NCBI GenBank assembly: GCA_937881155.1
Contig: CALGFI010000065.1
Coordinates: 1-5,767 of the forward strand
From: an uncultured bacterium
GTDB taxonomy: Bacteria > Actinomycetota > UBA4738 > HRBIN12
Length of the DNA: 5,767 nt
Direction: 5' to 3'
Below the pieces are notes generated by a model, which saw nothing but the letters and a program-made list of their open reading frames with translations, made no database searches and was not told the origin of the DNA. The position numbers and the translations under genes are program-made. This document shows, in pieces, positions 1 to 4,919 of the stretch. Every line of letters starts with the position of its first letter. Position 1 is the first letter of the stretch.

Positions 1-1156
1 TCACGCCGTACACGAGCCCCTCCTCGAGCCCGCCCGCGAGGACGACCGTGCCGAGGATCTGGTTGTAGCGGAGATCGCCGAACGGGACCGTGACCTGTTC
101 GGCCGGGTGCGCCATCGGGAGCCACGGATCGTCGATGCCGTGCAGGATCCGGAACTGCTGCTGGAGCGGCTGAGCGTTCGGGGGGAGCGCAACCGGTCGG
201 AGCGCCGCGGATGAGCCGAAGGCCTGTCCCTGCTCGGCGAGCGGATCGCTGCTGCTCCACGTCGCCCCGTCGAAGCGATCGAGCGCGTACAGGCGCCAGT
301 ACGCGGCGCCTCCGGGGGATGTGACCTGGAACAGGTCGATGGGATCTTCCTGCTCGAGCTGCGCGAGGATCCCGACGAACGGGTCGAGCCCGACGCCGTC
401 CTCGCCTCCGGTCGAGAAGTCGACGAGCGCGGTAGCGCGGAACCCGGGGAGGAGTCCCGGCAGCAGCGCCGCGGAGAGCAACGCCACGAGCGCGATGCGG
501 CGCGCGCCGCGAGACGCGACGCTCGAGAGGCGCCGCTTGCGAAACGAGAACCACATCGGCCCCCACTGGCGGACGCGCCTCAAACCGTCCACGAACACCA
601 CTGCGAGCACCGCGGACAGGAACAGGATGGCGTACGCGGGACGTGGTCCGTCCCCAACCACCGTGTCGGCGAACCCGACGAGCGCGACCGACGGGAGGAC
701 GGCCAGGAGCGGACTCCCGGCGCGGATGGCGAGTGCGTGGGTCGAGAACGCGGCCGTCCACGTCGAGGTGACGGCGGCCAGCATCAACGGCGCGAGCGGC
801 GGCGACGGCGCCACTCGGAGACGAGCCTGCTGAGCGACGAACTCGAGCGAGCGTCCGATCGCGCGGAGTGTGCTTGCGCTCGGAAGGCCGTACCACGCGG
901 TCTGCGGGTACACGAGCCATGTGAGGGCGAAGGCGAGCCCCGTCGCGCTCACGACGAGTGCCACGACGAGGCCGCGACGTTCGCACAGACCCGCGACCGC
1001 GACCGAGCCGACGGCCGCGAGAATCAGTTGCAACGTCGGGCGCGTGCCCTCGAACACCCGGCCGAACGCGAGCGCCATCGTCGCGGCGAGCGCGGCGACG
1101 GCGACGACCGCTACGAGCCGCTGACGACGAGCGGACGCGTCTTGTTCGTGTTCCAT
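1..1156 (-). CDS. TgpA-like transglutaminase-family membrane protein, N-terminal half (runs off the left edge)
   Basis: The minus-strand frame stays open from ATG at 1156 to the window edge, about 385 codons, with no stop. The N-terminus is charged (RRQR, residues 10-13). Hydrophobic stretches follow at about 14-31, 42-58, 63-83, 121-137, 149-163, 174-190 and 221-237, suggesting a multi-pass membrane domain. An extracytoplasmic segment then carries YWRLYALDRFDGATW at 286-300, a hallmark of the TgpA N-terminal (DUF3488) region. Family members are usually about 700-800 residues, with a Cys-His-Asp transglutaminase core and a last membrane helix; those parts would lie beyond the edge and are not seen. 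The start has only a weak GAAAG ahead of it and overlaps the DUF58 gene by 46 nt, but no better in-frame start is visible. Context (MoxR, DUF58) supports an envelope role. The substrate is unknown, and whether the transglutaminase core is intact cannot be judged. Confidence 0.85.
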   Translation of the reverse strand, partial: MEHEQDASARRQRLVAVVAVAALAATMALAFGRVFEGTRPTLQLILAAVGSVAVAGLCERRGLVVALVVSATGLAFALTWLVYPQTAWYGLPSASTLRAIGRSLEFVAQQARLRVAPSPPLAPLMLAAVTSTWTAAFSTHALAIRAGSPLLAVLPSVALVGFADTVVGDGPRPAYAILFLSAVLAVVFVDGLRRVRQWGPMWFSFRKRRLSSVASRGARRIALVALLSAALLPGLLPGFRATALVDFSTGGEDGVGLDPFVGILAQLEQEDPIDLFQVTSPGGAAYWRLYALDRFDGATWSSSDPLAEQGQAFGSSAALRPVALPPNAQPLQQQFRILHGIDDPWLPMAHPAEQVTVPFGDLRYNQILGTVVLAGGLEEGLVYGV

Positions 1157-2343
1157 ACGTCTTTCAGTCGATCGGATGGCGACATCACCACGACGTCCCA
1201 TCCCGAACGCGTCATCGAGAGGCGCGCCTGCGAGGCCCGACCCTCGAGCTGCGCCCGGCGGTCCGGCGGCAACGTCTGCGGGTCCGTCGGGTGTACGAGG
1301 ACGGCGATCTTCGGACCGAACATCGTGCCGGTCCGGATGAGAGCCGCAAGCTCGTTCGGTGGCGGCGGCGCACCGACGAGGACGAGCGTCGTGTCGCTGG
1401 CCGACGCGGTCCTCAGCCGCGTGAGGGCGTTCGTCACGGCGCGCGTCGTGTCGTGAGACACGCCGGCGAGCGAATCGAGCAGCTGCTCTTCGCCCACGCG
1501 CTGAGGTGGTAGCTGCGGCGTGACGAGCCGCACGGTGAAGCCGTACCGCATCAACACGATGCCGAGCGAGGCGGCCGCCGACACGGCCCGTTCGAACGGC
1601 GGTGTGTGCGCCTGCCCGAGTGCCGTGTCGCGCGTGTCGAGGAACAGCACCGCATTCGAGCGCCGGCTCGATTCGTCCTGACGGATCATGAGCTTGCCGC
1701 TACGCGCGACGCTCCGCCAGTGGATCCGCCGCAGGTCGTCACCCTCGACGTAGCTCCGCATCGTGTAGAACTCGTCGCCCGTCCGGAACAGGTGCTTCGC
1801 CAGCGCGAGGCCGCTTCGCATGCCGAAGGGCGAGTCGGGACCGCCCACGAGCCGCTCGACCTCGGGCGCGACGACGAGCTCGTCGCGCTCGTCGAACTCG
1901 ACGCGAACCTTGGTCAGCGCGAACGGATCGGACAGGTCGACGGTGAGCGGTCCGAGGACGTAGCGGCCGCGCCGGCGGGGGACCAGCGAGTACCGCACCT
2001 GTTGCCGAGCGCGCGGGTGGAGCGACGCGATGACCATGCGGGCCGAGCGGCCGAGCGCCGGAGGCAGGCGATCCTCGATCAGCAGGAACGACGTCTGGCC
2101 GGGCGTCAGGTTCTCGACGTCGAGCTCGACGTGCACTCGTTGTCCCGGTTGAACGCGTGATTCGGACAAGCGACGGCGGATCCGGAGCCGGTGACGGCTC
2201 CACCGGGCGAACAGCGACGTCGCGAACGGAAGGACGACGAGACCGACGGCGATCATGTGCAGGGTCGGCGATCCCGCGATGCGAGCGGCGACCCACAGGC
2301 CGATCGCGGCACCGAAGACGACGACGCCGCGCCCGGACGGCAC
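1111..2343 (-). CDS. DUF58 domain membrane-anchored protein
   Basis: This 410-residue protein starts at GTG (2343-2341), one base after the MoxR stop; a GGCGGGA-like sequence lies just upstream, so translation is probably coupled. Two hydrophobic segments (about 7-23 and 29-46) form an N-terminal hairpin anchor, followed by a basic stretch at 50-58. A beta-rich region (about 65-160) precedes the DUF58 core signature YVEGDDLRRIHWRSVAR at 198-214. The C-terminal half looks like a von Willebrand A-type fold: VLFLDTRDT at 232-240 sits where the metal site (DxSxS) would be, but the motif is degenerate, so metal binding is doubtful. DUF58 proteins are commonly encoded beside MoxR ATPases and are thought to be their partners or clients. 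That partnership is inferred here from gene order. The length is normal for the family. The biochemical function is unknown. Confidence 0.9.
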   Translation of the reverse strand: MPSGRGVVVFGAAIGLWVAARIAGSPTLHMIAVGLVVLPFATSLFARWSRHRLRIRRRLSESRVQPGQRVHVELDVENLTPGQTSFLLIEDRLPPALGRSARMVIASLHPRARQQVRYSLVPRRRGRYVLGPLTVDLSDPFALTKVRVEFDERDELVVAPEVERLVGGPDSPFGMRSGLALAKHLFRTGDEFYTMRSYVEGDDLRRIHWRSVARSGKLMIRQDESSRRSNAVLFLDTRDTALGQAHTPPFERAVSAAASLGIVLMRYGFTVRLVTPQLPPQRVGEEQLLDSLAGVSHDTTRAVTNALTRLRTASASDTTLVLVGAPPPPNELAALIRTGTMFGPKIAVLVHPTDPQTLPPDRRAQLEGRASQARLSMTRSGWDVVVMSPSDRLKDVWNTNKTRPLVVSGS

Positions 2344-2344
2344 G

Positions 2345-3322
2345 TCAGGCAGTCCCGCCGACCGGCACGGGGACCTCGCTTACGAGCTCATCGAGGACCG
2401 CGTACTGCGTGCGGCCCCCCATGACCGCGTCGGCGGTGACGATCACCCGGTGCGCAAGCACGGGCGTGACGAGCGCCTTCACGTCGTCGGGGATCACGTA
2501 GTCGCGCTCCTCCGTCGCTGCCACGGCGCGGGCGGCGCGAAGGAGCATGATCGACGCTCGTGGGCTGGCGCCGAGGTAGACGTCGGGGTGACGGCGCGTC
2601 GCCTCGACCACGTCGACGATGTACCGGCGAACCGCCGGCGCGACGTGAACCTGGCGCGCCTGCTCCGTCATCTCGTGGACCGACATGGCGTCCGAGACCG
2701 GGCCGATGTCGTTCAGCGTCGACTGCACGCCGTGCGTCGCGAGGATCTCCGCCTCGGTGTCGGGGGAGGGGTACCCGATGGCGAGGCGCATCATGAACCG
2801 GTCGAGCTGTGCCTCGGGCAGCGGATAGGTGCCCTCGTGCTCGATCGGGTTCTGCGTCGCGATGACCATGAACGGCGATCCCAGCTGGTACGTCTCCGTG
2901 TCGATGGTGACCTGTCGCTCCTCCATACATTCGAGGAGCGCGGACTGCGTCTTCGGGCTGGCGCGGTTGATCTCGTCCCCGAGAACGATGTTCGCGAAGA
3001 TCGCGCCCGGCCGGAACTCGAAGTCGCCGCGCTCCTGATTGAAGACGTTCACGCCGGTCACGTCGGTCGGCAGCAGGTCCGGCGTGAACTGGATCCGGCG
3101 GAACGAGCAGTCGATCGACCGCGCGATCGCCTTGGCCAGCATCGTCTTGCCCACGCCGGGGACGTCCTCGATCAGGATGTGGCCTTCGGCGATGAGCGCG
3201 GCGAGCGCGAGCCGGATCTCGCGGTGCTTGCCCTGGACGACCTTCTCGACGTTCTCCTCGATCTCCCGGAAGCGGCGGCCGAAGTCCTGCCAGTCGCTGG
3301 TCGGTTGCTGTCGAGCCTTCAA
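2345..3322 (-). CDS. MoxR-family AAA+ ATPase
   Basis: This 325-residue cytoplasmic ATPase is the first gene of the minus-strand operon. Walker A is EDVPGVGKT (52-60), Walker B is IVLGDEINR (112-120), sensor 1 is VIATQNP (153-159), the arginine-containing LPEAQLDRF is at 168-176, and the sensor 2 region is GASPRAS (251-257). All key residues are intact and the length is typical for MoxR proteins. The start is TTG (3322-3320), chosen because GGAGGT lies four bases upstream and no ATG or GTG lies near it. MoxR ATPases are thought to act as chaperones that remodel or activate partner proteins, often ones with von Willebrand A domains. The adjacent DUF58 protein is the likely partner, which is inferred from gene order. 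The name moxR is a family label; orthology to any characterised gene cannot be shown here. Confidence 0.95.
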   Translation of the reverse strand: MKARQQPTSDWQDFGRRFREIEENVEKVVQGKHREIRLALAALIAEGHILIEDVPGVGKTMLAKAIARSIDCSFRRIQFTPDLLPTDVTGVNVFNQERGDFEFRPGAIFANIVLGDEINRASPKTQSALLECMEERQVTIDTETYQLGSPFMVIATQNPIEHEGTYPLPEAQLDRFMMRLAIGYPSPDTEAEILATHGVQSTLNDIGPVSDAMSVHEMTEQARQVHVAPAVRRYIVDVVEATRRHPDVYLGASPRASIMLLRAARAVAATEERDYVIPDDVKALVTPVLAHRVIVTADAVMGGRTQYAVLDELVSEVPVPVGGTA

Positions 3323-3326
3323 GGGG

Positions 3327-3332
3327 ACCTCC
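3327..3332 (-). promoter_or_regulatory. Ribosome-binding site deciding the TTG start of the MoxR gene
   Basis: Read on the minus strand, GGAGGT is followed by CCCC and then TTG. This near-perfect Shine-Dalgarno sequence at normal spacing is the main support for a TTG initiation codon. Confidence 0.7.
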
Positions 3333-3349
3333 GGGGACGAGACTCGCTC

Positions 3350-3355
3350 ATCTTA
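3350..3355 (-). promoter_or_regulatory. Possible -10 element of the MoxR-DUF58-transglutaminase operon
   Basis: On the minus strand the hexamer reads TAAGAT, matching a sigma-70-type -10 at four of six positions. The predicted transcription start is near 3343, leaving a leader of about 20 nt that includes the GGAGGT site. No good -35 hexamer sits 16-18 nt upstream (GCAGTC at the 17-nt position). This is tentative. Confidence 0.35.
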
Positions 3356-3381
3356 CTGGCGCGTTTCGAAGCGACTGCGCC

Positions 3382-3396
3382 CGGCGTACGACGCCG
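3382..3396. repeat. Perfect 15-base inverted repeat in the divergent intergenic region
   Basis: CGGCGT, then ACG, then ACGCCG gives two perfect 6-base arms around a 3-base centre. It lies about 27 bases upstream of the proposed -10 of the MoxR operon, where an operator for a dimeric regulator could sit. It has no T-tract and is not near a gene end, so it does not look like a terminator. In GC-rich DNA a short palindrome can arise by chance. Confidence 0.45.
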
Positions 3397-3634
3397 CTCG
3401 GACGATGAAGGATGCTCGCCGGTTCCCGATCGATGACGAGACGGCGGCGCCCGCACCCGGTCGGTGGACACCCCGCGCGGCCCCTTGTTCGCTACTCCAG
3501 GTATCCCGTCGGGCGAAGGCGCCGCCGCCTCGGTGCGGAATCACAACACTGCGATTCGGTCGGATCAAGCATCTGAACGTGCCGGGGCGCGGGGTCGGCG
3601 AATGTTCCATGCCGAGTTCTTGCAGGTGGCTGCG

Positions 3635-3640
3635 TATACT
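3635..3640 (+). promoter_or_regulatory. -10 element of the HNH gene (near-leaderless transcript)
   Basis: TATACT matches the sigma-70-type -10 consensus at five of six positions and is conspicuous in this GC-rich DNA. No convincing -35 lies 16-18 nt upstream; TTGCAG at 3620-3625 is only 9 nt away. Transcription would start near G3647, about six bases before the ATG at 3653, which has no Shine-Dalgarno sequence. Leaderless or near-leaderless messages are common in actinobacteria, so promoter and start codon support each other. Confidence 0.5.
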
Positions 3641-3652
3641 CGCTTTGCCGGC

Positions 3653-4135
3653 ATGGGAAGAGCACTGGTCCTGAACACGTCGCACCAGCCGCTCGCGGTG
3701 GTCACTGCGAGGCGCGCAGTGGTGCTCGTCCTGAAGGAGAAGGCCGAAGTCCTTGCTTCGGACGGTCAGGTCTTCCACTCGGAGCACGTCTCGATGGACG
3801 CGCCCTCTGTGCTCCGTCTTCGCAGGTTCGTTCGCGTTCCCTATCGCGCTCAGGCGCCGCTCACTCGTCGAGCCGTGTTCGCGCGTGATCACTGGACGTG
3901 TCAGTACTGTGGCGCGCCTGCGGAGAACCTGGATCACGTGGTCCCGAAGTCGCGCGGCGGGACGCACACGTGGGACAACGTCGTCGCGGCGTGCCGACGC
4001 TGCAACTCCAAGAAGGAGAACCGGTTCATCGACGAGGCCGGTCTCCACCTAGCGCGACTTCCGCTGGCGCCATCGGACGGGTTCCGTCTGGCCCTCGGCC
4101 GCCTCGAGCCCGAGTGGGAGGCATTCCTTCTCTGA
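3653..4135 (+). CDS. HNH endonuclease family protein
   Basis: With ATG at 3653 the protein is 160 residues and opens MGRALVLNTSHQPLAVV, the N-terminus I recall for the widespread small actinobacterial HNH proteins (MRALVLN.. type). The C-terminal half holds the zinc-supported HNH nuclease: C83-x2-C86, the Asp-His pair at D94-H95 in LDHVVPKSRGG, N109 in WDNVV, C114-x2-C117, and N118 in the CNSKKENR tail. All expected metal and catalytic positions are present, so nuclease activity is plausible. The biological role of this subfamily is not established, and I see no restriction or phage partner nearby. Starts further upstream (ATG 3602, GTG 3464) would add residues unlike the family, and the proposed promoter lies downstream of both. 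Several codons (CTT, CGT, GTT) look less GC-biased than in neighbouring genes, but I have not quantified this. Confidence 0.88.
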   Translation: MGRALVLNTSHQPLAVVTARRAVVLVLKEKAEVLASDGQVFHSEHVSMDAPSVLRLRRFVRVPYRAQAPLTRRAVFARDHWTCQYCGAPAENLDHVVPKSRGGTHTWDNVVAACRRCNSKKENRFIDEAGLHLARLPLAPSDGFRLALGRLEPEWEAFLL

Positions 4136-4161
4136 TCGCGTGAGCTGACCGGCGCGATCGG
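4132..4161 (+). terminator. Hairpin overlapping the HNH stop codon, possible terminator
   Basis: GATCGCG (4134-4140) pairs perfectly with CGCGATC (4153-4159) across a 12-base loop, and one G-U and one C-G pair extend the stem to nine pairs. It starts within the stop codon of the HNH gene and lies well upstream of the mraZ promoter, where a terminator would be useful. No T-tract follows, so classical intrinsic termination is doubtful. Confidence 0.35.
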
Positions 4162-4227
4162 CGCACCGCGTTCGGCCGCTCCTCCGGATCGATCCCCGTT
4201 CCATTGGGCCATTTCTCCGCGCTCCGC

Positions 4228-4256
4228 TTGACGCGGTGGAGTGCCAGTGGCATAAA
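4228..4256 (+). promoter_or_regulatory. mraZ promoter (TTGACG - 17 nt - CATAAA)
   Basis: The -35 hexamer TTGACG is at 4228-4233 and the -10 hexamer CATAAA at 4251-4256, separated by exactly 17 nt. These match the sigma-70-type consensus at five and four of six positions. Transcription would start near 4263, leaving a leader of about 26 nt that includes the mraZ ribosome-binding site. The promoter probably drives mraZ, the small membrane protein gene and rsmH, and perhaps the rest of the dcw cluster. Confidence 0.7.
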
Positions 4257-4272
4257 GTGGAGCCCGGTGGAG
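4236..4272 (+). promoter_or_regulatory. Four MraZ-box direct repeats overlapping the mraZ promoter
   Basis: GTGGAG (4236), GTGGCA (4247), GTGGAG (4257) and GTGGAG (4267) are spaced 11, 10 and 10 nt, placing them on nearly one face of the helix. MraZ proteins bind clusters of TGGG-type or AAAGTG-type repeats with about 10-nt period upstream of their own gene, so these are very likely MraZ operators. The first box lies in the -35/-10 spacer, the second abuts the -10, and the third and fourth flank the transcription start. Such an arrangement should block RNA polymerase, implying autorepression. The direction of control is inferred. Confidence 0.75.
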
Positions 4273-4277
4273 GAGAA

Positions 4278-4284
4278 GGGGAGG
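4278..4284 (+). promoter_or_regulatory. Ribosome-binding site deciding the GTG start of mraZ
   Basis: GGGGAGG is followed by four bases and GTG at 4289. It fixes the start so that the protein begins just ahead of the conserved LGTHSYQLDPKGR segment. Confidence 0.7.
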
Positions 4285-4288
4285 ACGC

Positions 4289-4723
4289 GTGGCCGAGCTG
4301 CTCGGCACGCACAGCTACCAGCTCGACCCGAAGGGGCGGATCAGTCTGCCGGCTCGGTTCCGCGACGCGTTCGCAGATGGTGCGGTACTGACGCTCGGAC
4401 AAGACGGCTGCCTCTTCTGCTTCCCCAGGGCCGAGTGGGAGACGCGAGCGGTTGAGGTTCACGGCCGCCCCATCTCCGACGCCGAGTCACGTGCCTACGC
4501 CCGCATGTTCTTCGGCAAGGCCGAGGCCGTCGACCTGGACGGCCAAGGACGGTTGCTGATCCCGCAGCGGCTTCGCGCCGAGGTCGGGATCCGCAAGGAG
4601 CTCGTCGTGCTCGGCGTCTTCGACCGGATGGAGATCTGGGATCGCGAGACGCACGAGCGGTACGAGTCCGGGCACGGCGGCGCCTATCGAGCCGGCACGC
4701 TCGCACCGGGGGGGAGCGCATGA
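4289..4723 (+). CDS. mraZ: Transcriptional regulator MraZ
   Basis: MraZ is a DNA-binding regulator that forms ring-shaped oligomers and controls its own dcw operon. The 144-residue length is typical. The two AbrB/SpoVT-like halves are both present: the first carries LGTHSYQLDPKGRISLPARFR at about 5-25, the second VDLDGQGRLLIPQRLR at 81-96, each with the diagnostic D-x-x-GR-x-x-x-P signature. Translation starts at GTG with a strong Shine-Dalgarno sequence. It is the first gene of the cluster, its stop overlaps the next start (ATGA at 4720-4723), and its promoter holds four candidate MraZ boxes, so autoregulation is likely. Nothing is missing or truncated. The C-terminal tail after residue 125 is Gly/Ala-rich and less conserved. 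Confidence 0.96.
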   Translation: MAELLGTHSYQLDPKGRISLPARFRDAFADGAVLTLGQDGCLFCFPRAEWETRAVEVHGRPISDAESRAYARMFFGKAEAVDLDGQGRLLIPQRLRAEVGIRKELVVLGVFDRMEIWDRETHERYESGHGGAYRAGTLAPGGSA

Positions 4724-4842
4724 GAAGGAACGGTCCGCTCGGCCGGGAGGTTCGACAGAGCCTCTCGTTGATCGCGATGACGGCCGCGACGATGGTCCTC
4801 TACCTCGGTGTCGGCCTGCTCGCCGTCCGCCTCCTCGGATGA
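4720..4842 (+). CDS. 40-residue single-pass membrane protein between mraZ and rsmH
   Basis: ATG at 4720 overlaps the mraZ stop as ATGA and is preceded by GGGGAG at 4711-4716. The frame encodes 40 residues: a basic N-terminus (R2, R3, R9, R12), one continuous hydrophobic helix at about residues 15-36 (LSLIAMTAATMVLYLGVGLL onward), and a four-residue tail, RLLG. Charge distribution suggests the N-terminus is cytoplasmic. It fills most of an otherwise empty 179-nt gap between mraZ and rsmH. I do not recognise a family. It is too short, and lacks the coiled coil, to be FtsL, which normally follows rsmH. Overlap coupling, the ribosome-binding site and the clean membrane helix argue that it is real. 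Its position suggests a link to division or envelope synthesis, which is inference only. The stop TGA is in the same frame as rsmH, 63 nt upstream of its start. Confidence 0.65.
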   Translation: MRRNGPLGREVRQSLSLIAMTAATMVLYLGVGLLAVRLLG

Positions 4843-4850
4843 GGGGATCG

Positions 4851-4858
4851 AAGGGGAG
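4851..4858 (+). promoter_or_regulatory. Strong ribosome-binding site upstream of rsmH, aimed at an out-of-frame GTG
   Basis: AAGGGGAG is followed four bases later by GTG at 4863. That GTG is not in the rsmH frame: the preferred rsmH start at 4903 is 40 nt further on. The site therefore either serves a short leader ORF or shows that the true rsmH start has been displaced by a one-base discrepancy. Confidence 0.55.
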
Positions 4859-4862
4859 CACT

Positions 4863-4919
4863 GTGCGCCAAGCGAACGTCGTGTGGCCGGATTGGCGGGC
4901 TCGTGTGGGCCGGGCATGA
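4863..4919 (+). CDS. Possible 18-codon leader ORF overlapping the rsmH start
   Basis: GTG 4863 opens a frame of 18 codons (VRQANVVWPDWRARVGRA) ending at TGA 4917-4919, overlapping the proposed rsmH start by 17 nt. Its support is the well-placed AAGGGGAG upstream. It could couple ribosome flow into rsmH. Alternatively, it could be the true N-terminus of RsmH separated by a one-base error. I recognise no similarity in the peptide. Confidence 0.3.
   Translation: MRQANVVWPDWRARVGRA

Larger units (their letters stand above)
3323..3652. other. Divergent intergenic region between the MoxR operon and the HNH gene
   Basis: These 330 bases separate the TTG start of the MoxR gene from the preferred ATG of the HNH gene. 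I can point to a possible minus-strand -10 (3350-3355), the inverted repeat at 3382-3396 and a plus-strand -10 at 3635-3640. Between about 3397 and 3600 I see no convincing gene, RNA or repeat. An in-frame extension of the HNH frame crosses this stretch from GTG 3464, but its predicted peptide is low-complexity and unlike the family N-terminus. Confidence 0.6.

Noticed and set aside
321..1512. Several plus-strand open frames of 84-239 codons
   Set aside because: They are antisense to the transglutaminase-family and DUF58 coding frames, which show membrane helices and family motifs. Their translations are low-complexity and Arg-rich.
2255..3436. A 393-codon open frame on the plus strand
   Set aside because: It is antisense to the MoxR gene, whose protein has every AAA+ motif. 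The plus-strand translation is Arg/Asp/Val-rich without recognisable domains, typical of a GC-rich shadow.
3397..3600. A tRNA or small RNA in the divergent intergenic region
   Set aside because: I found no cloverleaf, T-loop motif or terminator hairpin with a T-tract.
3464..3652. N-terminal extension of the HNH protein from GTG 3464 or ATG 3602
   Set aside because: The added residues do not resemble the family N-terminus, and the proposed promoter at 3635-3640 lies downstream of both codons.
3353..4048. A 231-codon open frame on the minus strand
   Set aside because: It runs antisense through the HNH gene and the divergent intergenic region. The translation is Arg-rich with no domain signature, while the plus strand encodes a clear HNH motif.
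4186..4195. GGATCGATCC palindrome upstream of the mraZ promoter
   Set aside because: It is a short self-complementary string of nested GATC units, about 33 nt above the -35. GATC-containing strings are common here, and nothing else supports an operator.
4720..4842. FtsL as an identity for the small membrane protein
   Set aside because: FtsL has a longer extracytoplasmic coiled coil and normally follows rsmH. This protein ends four residues after its membrane helix.
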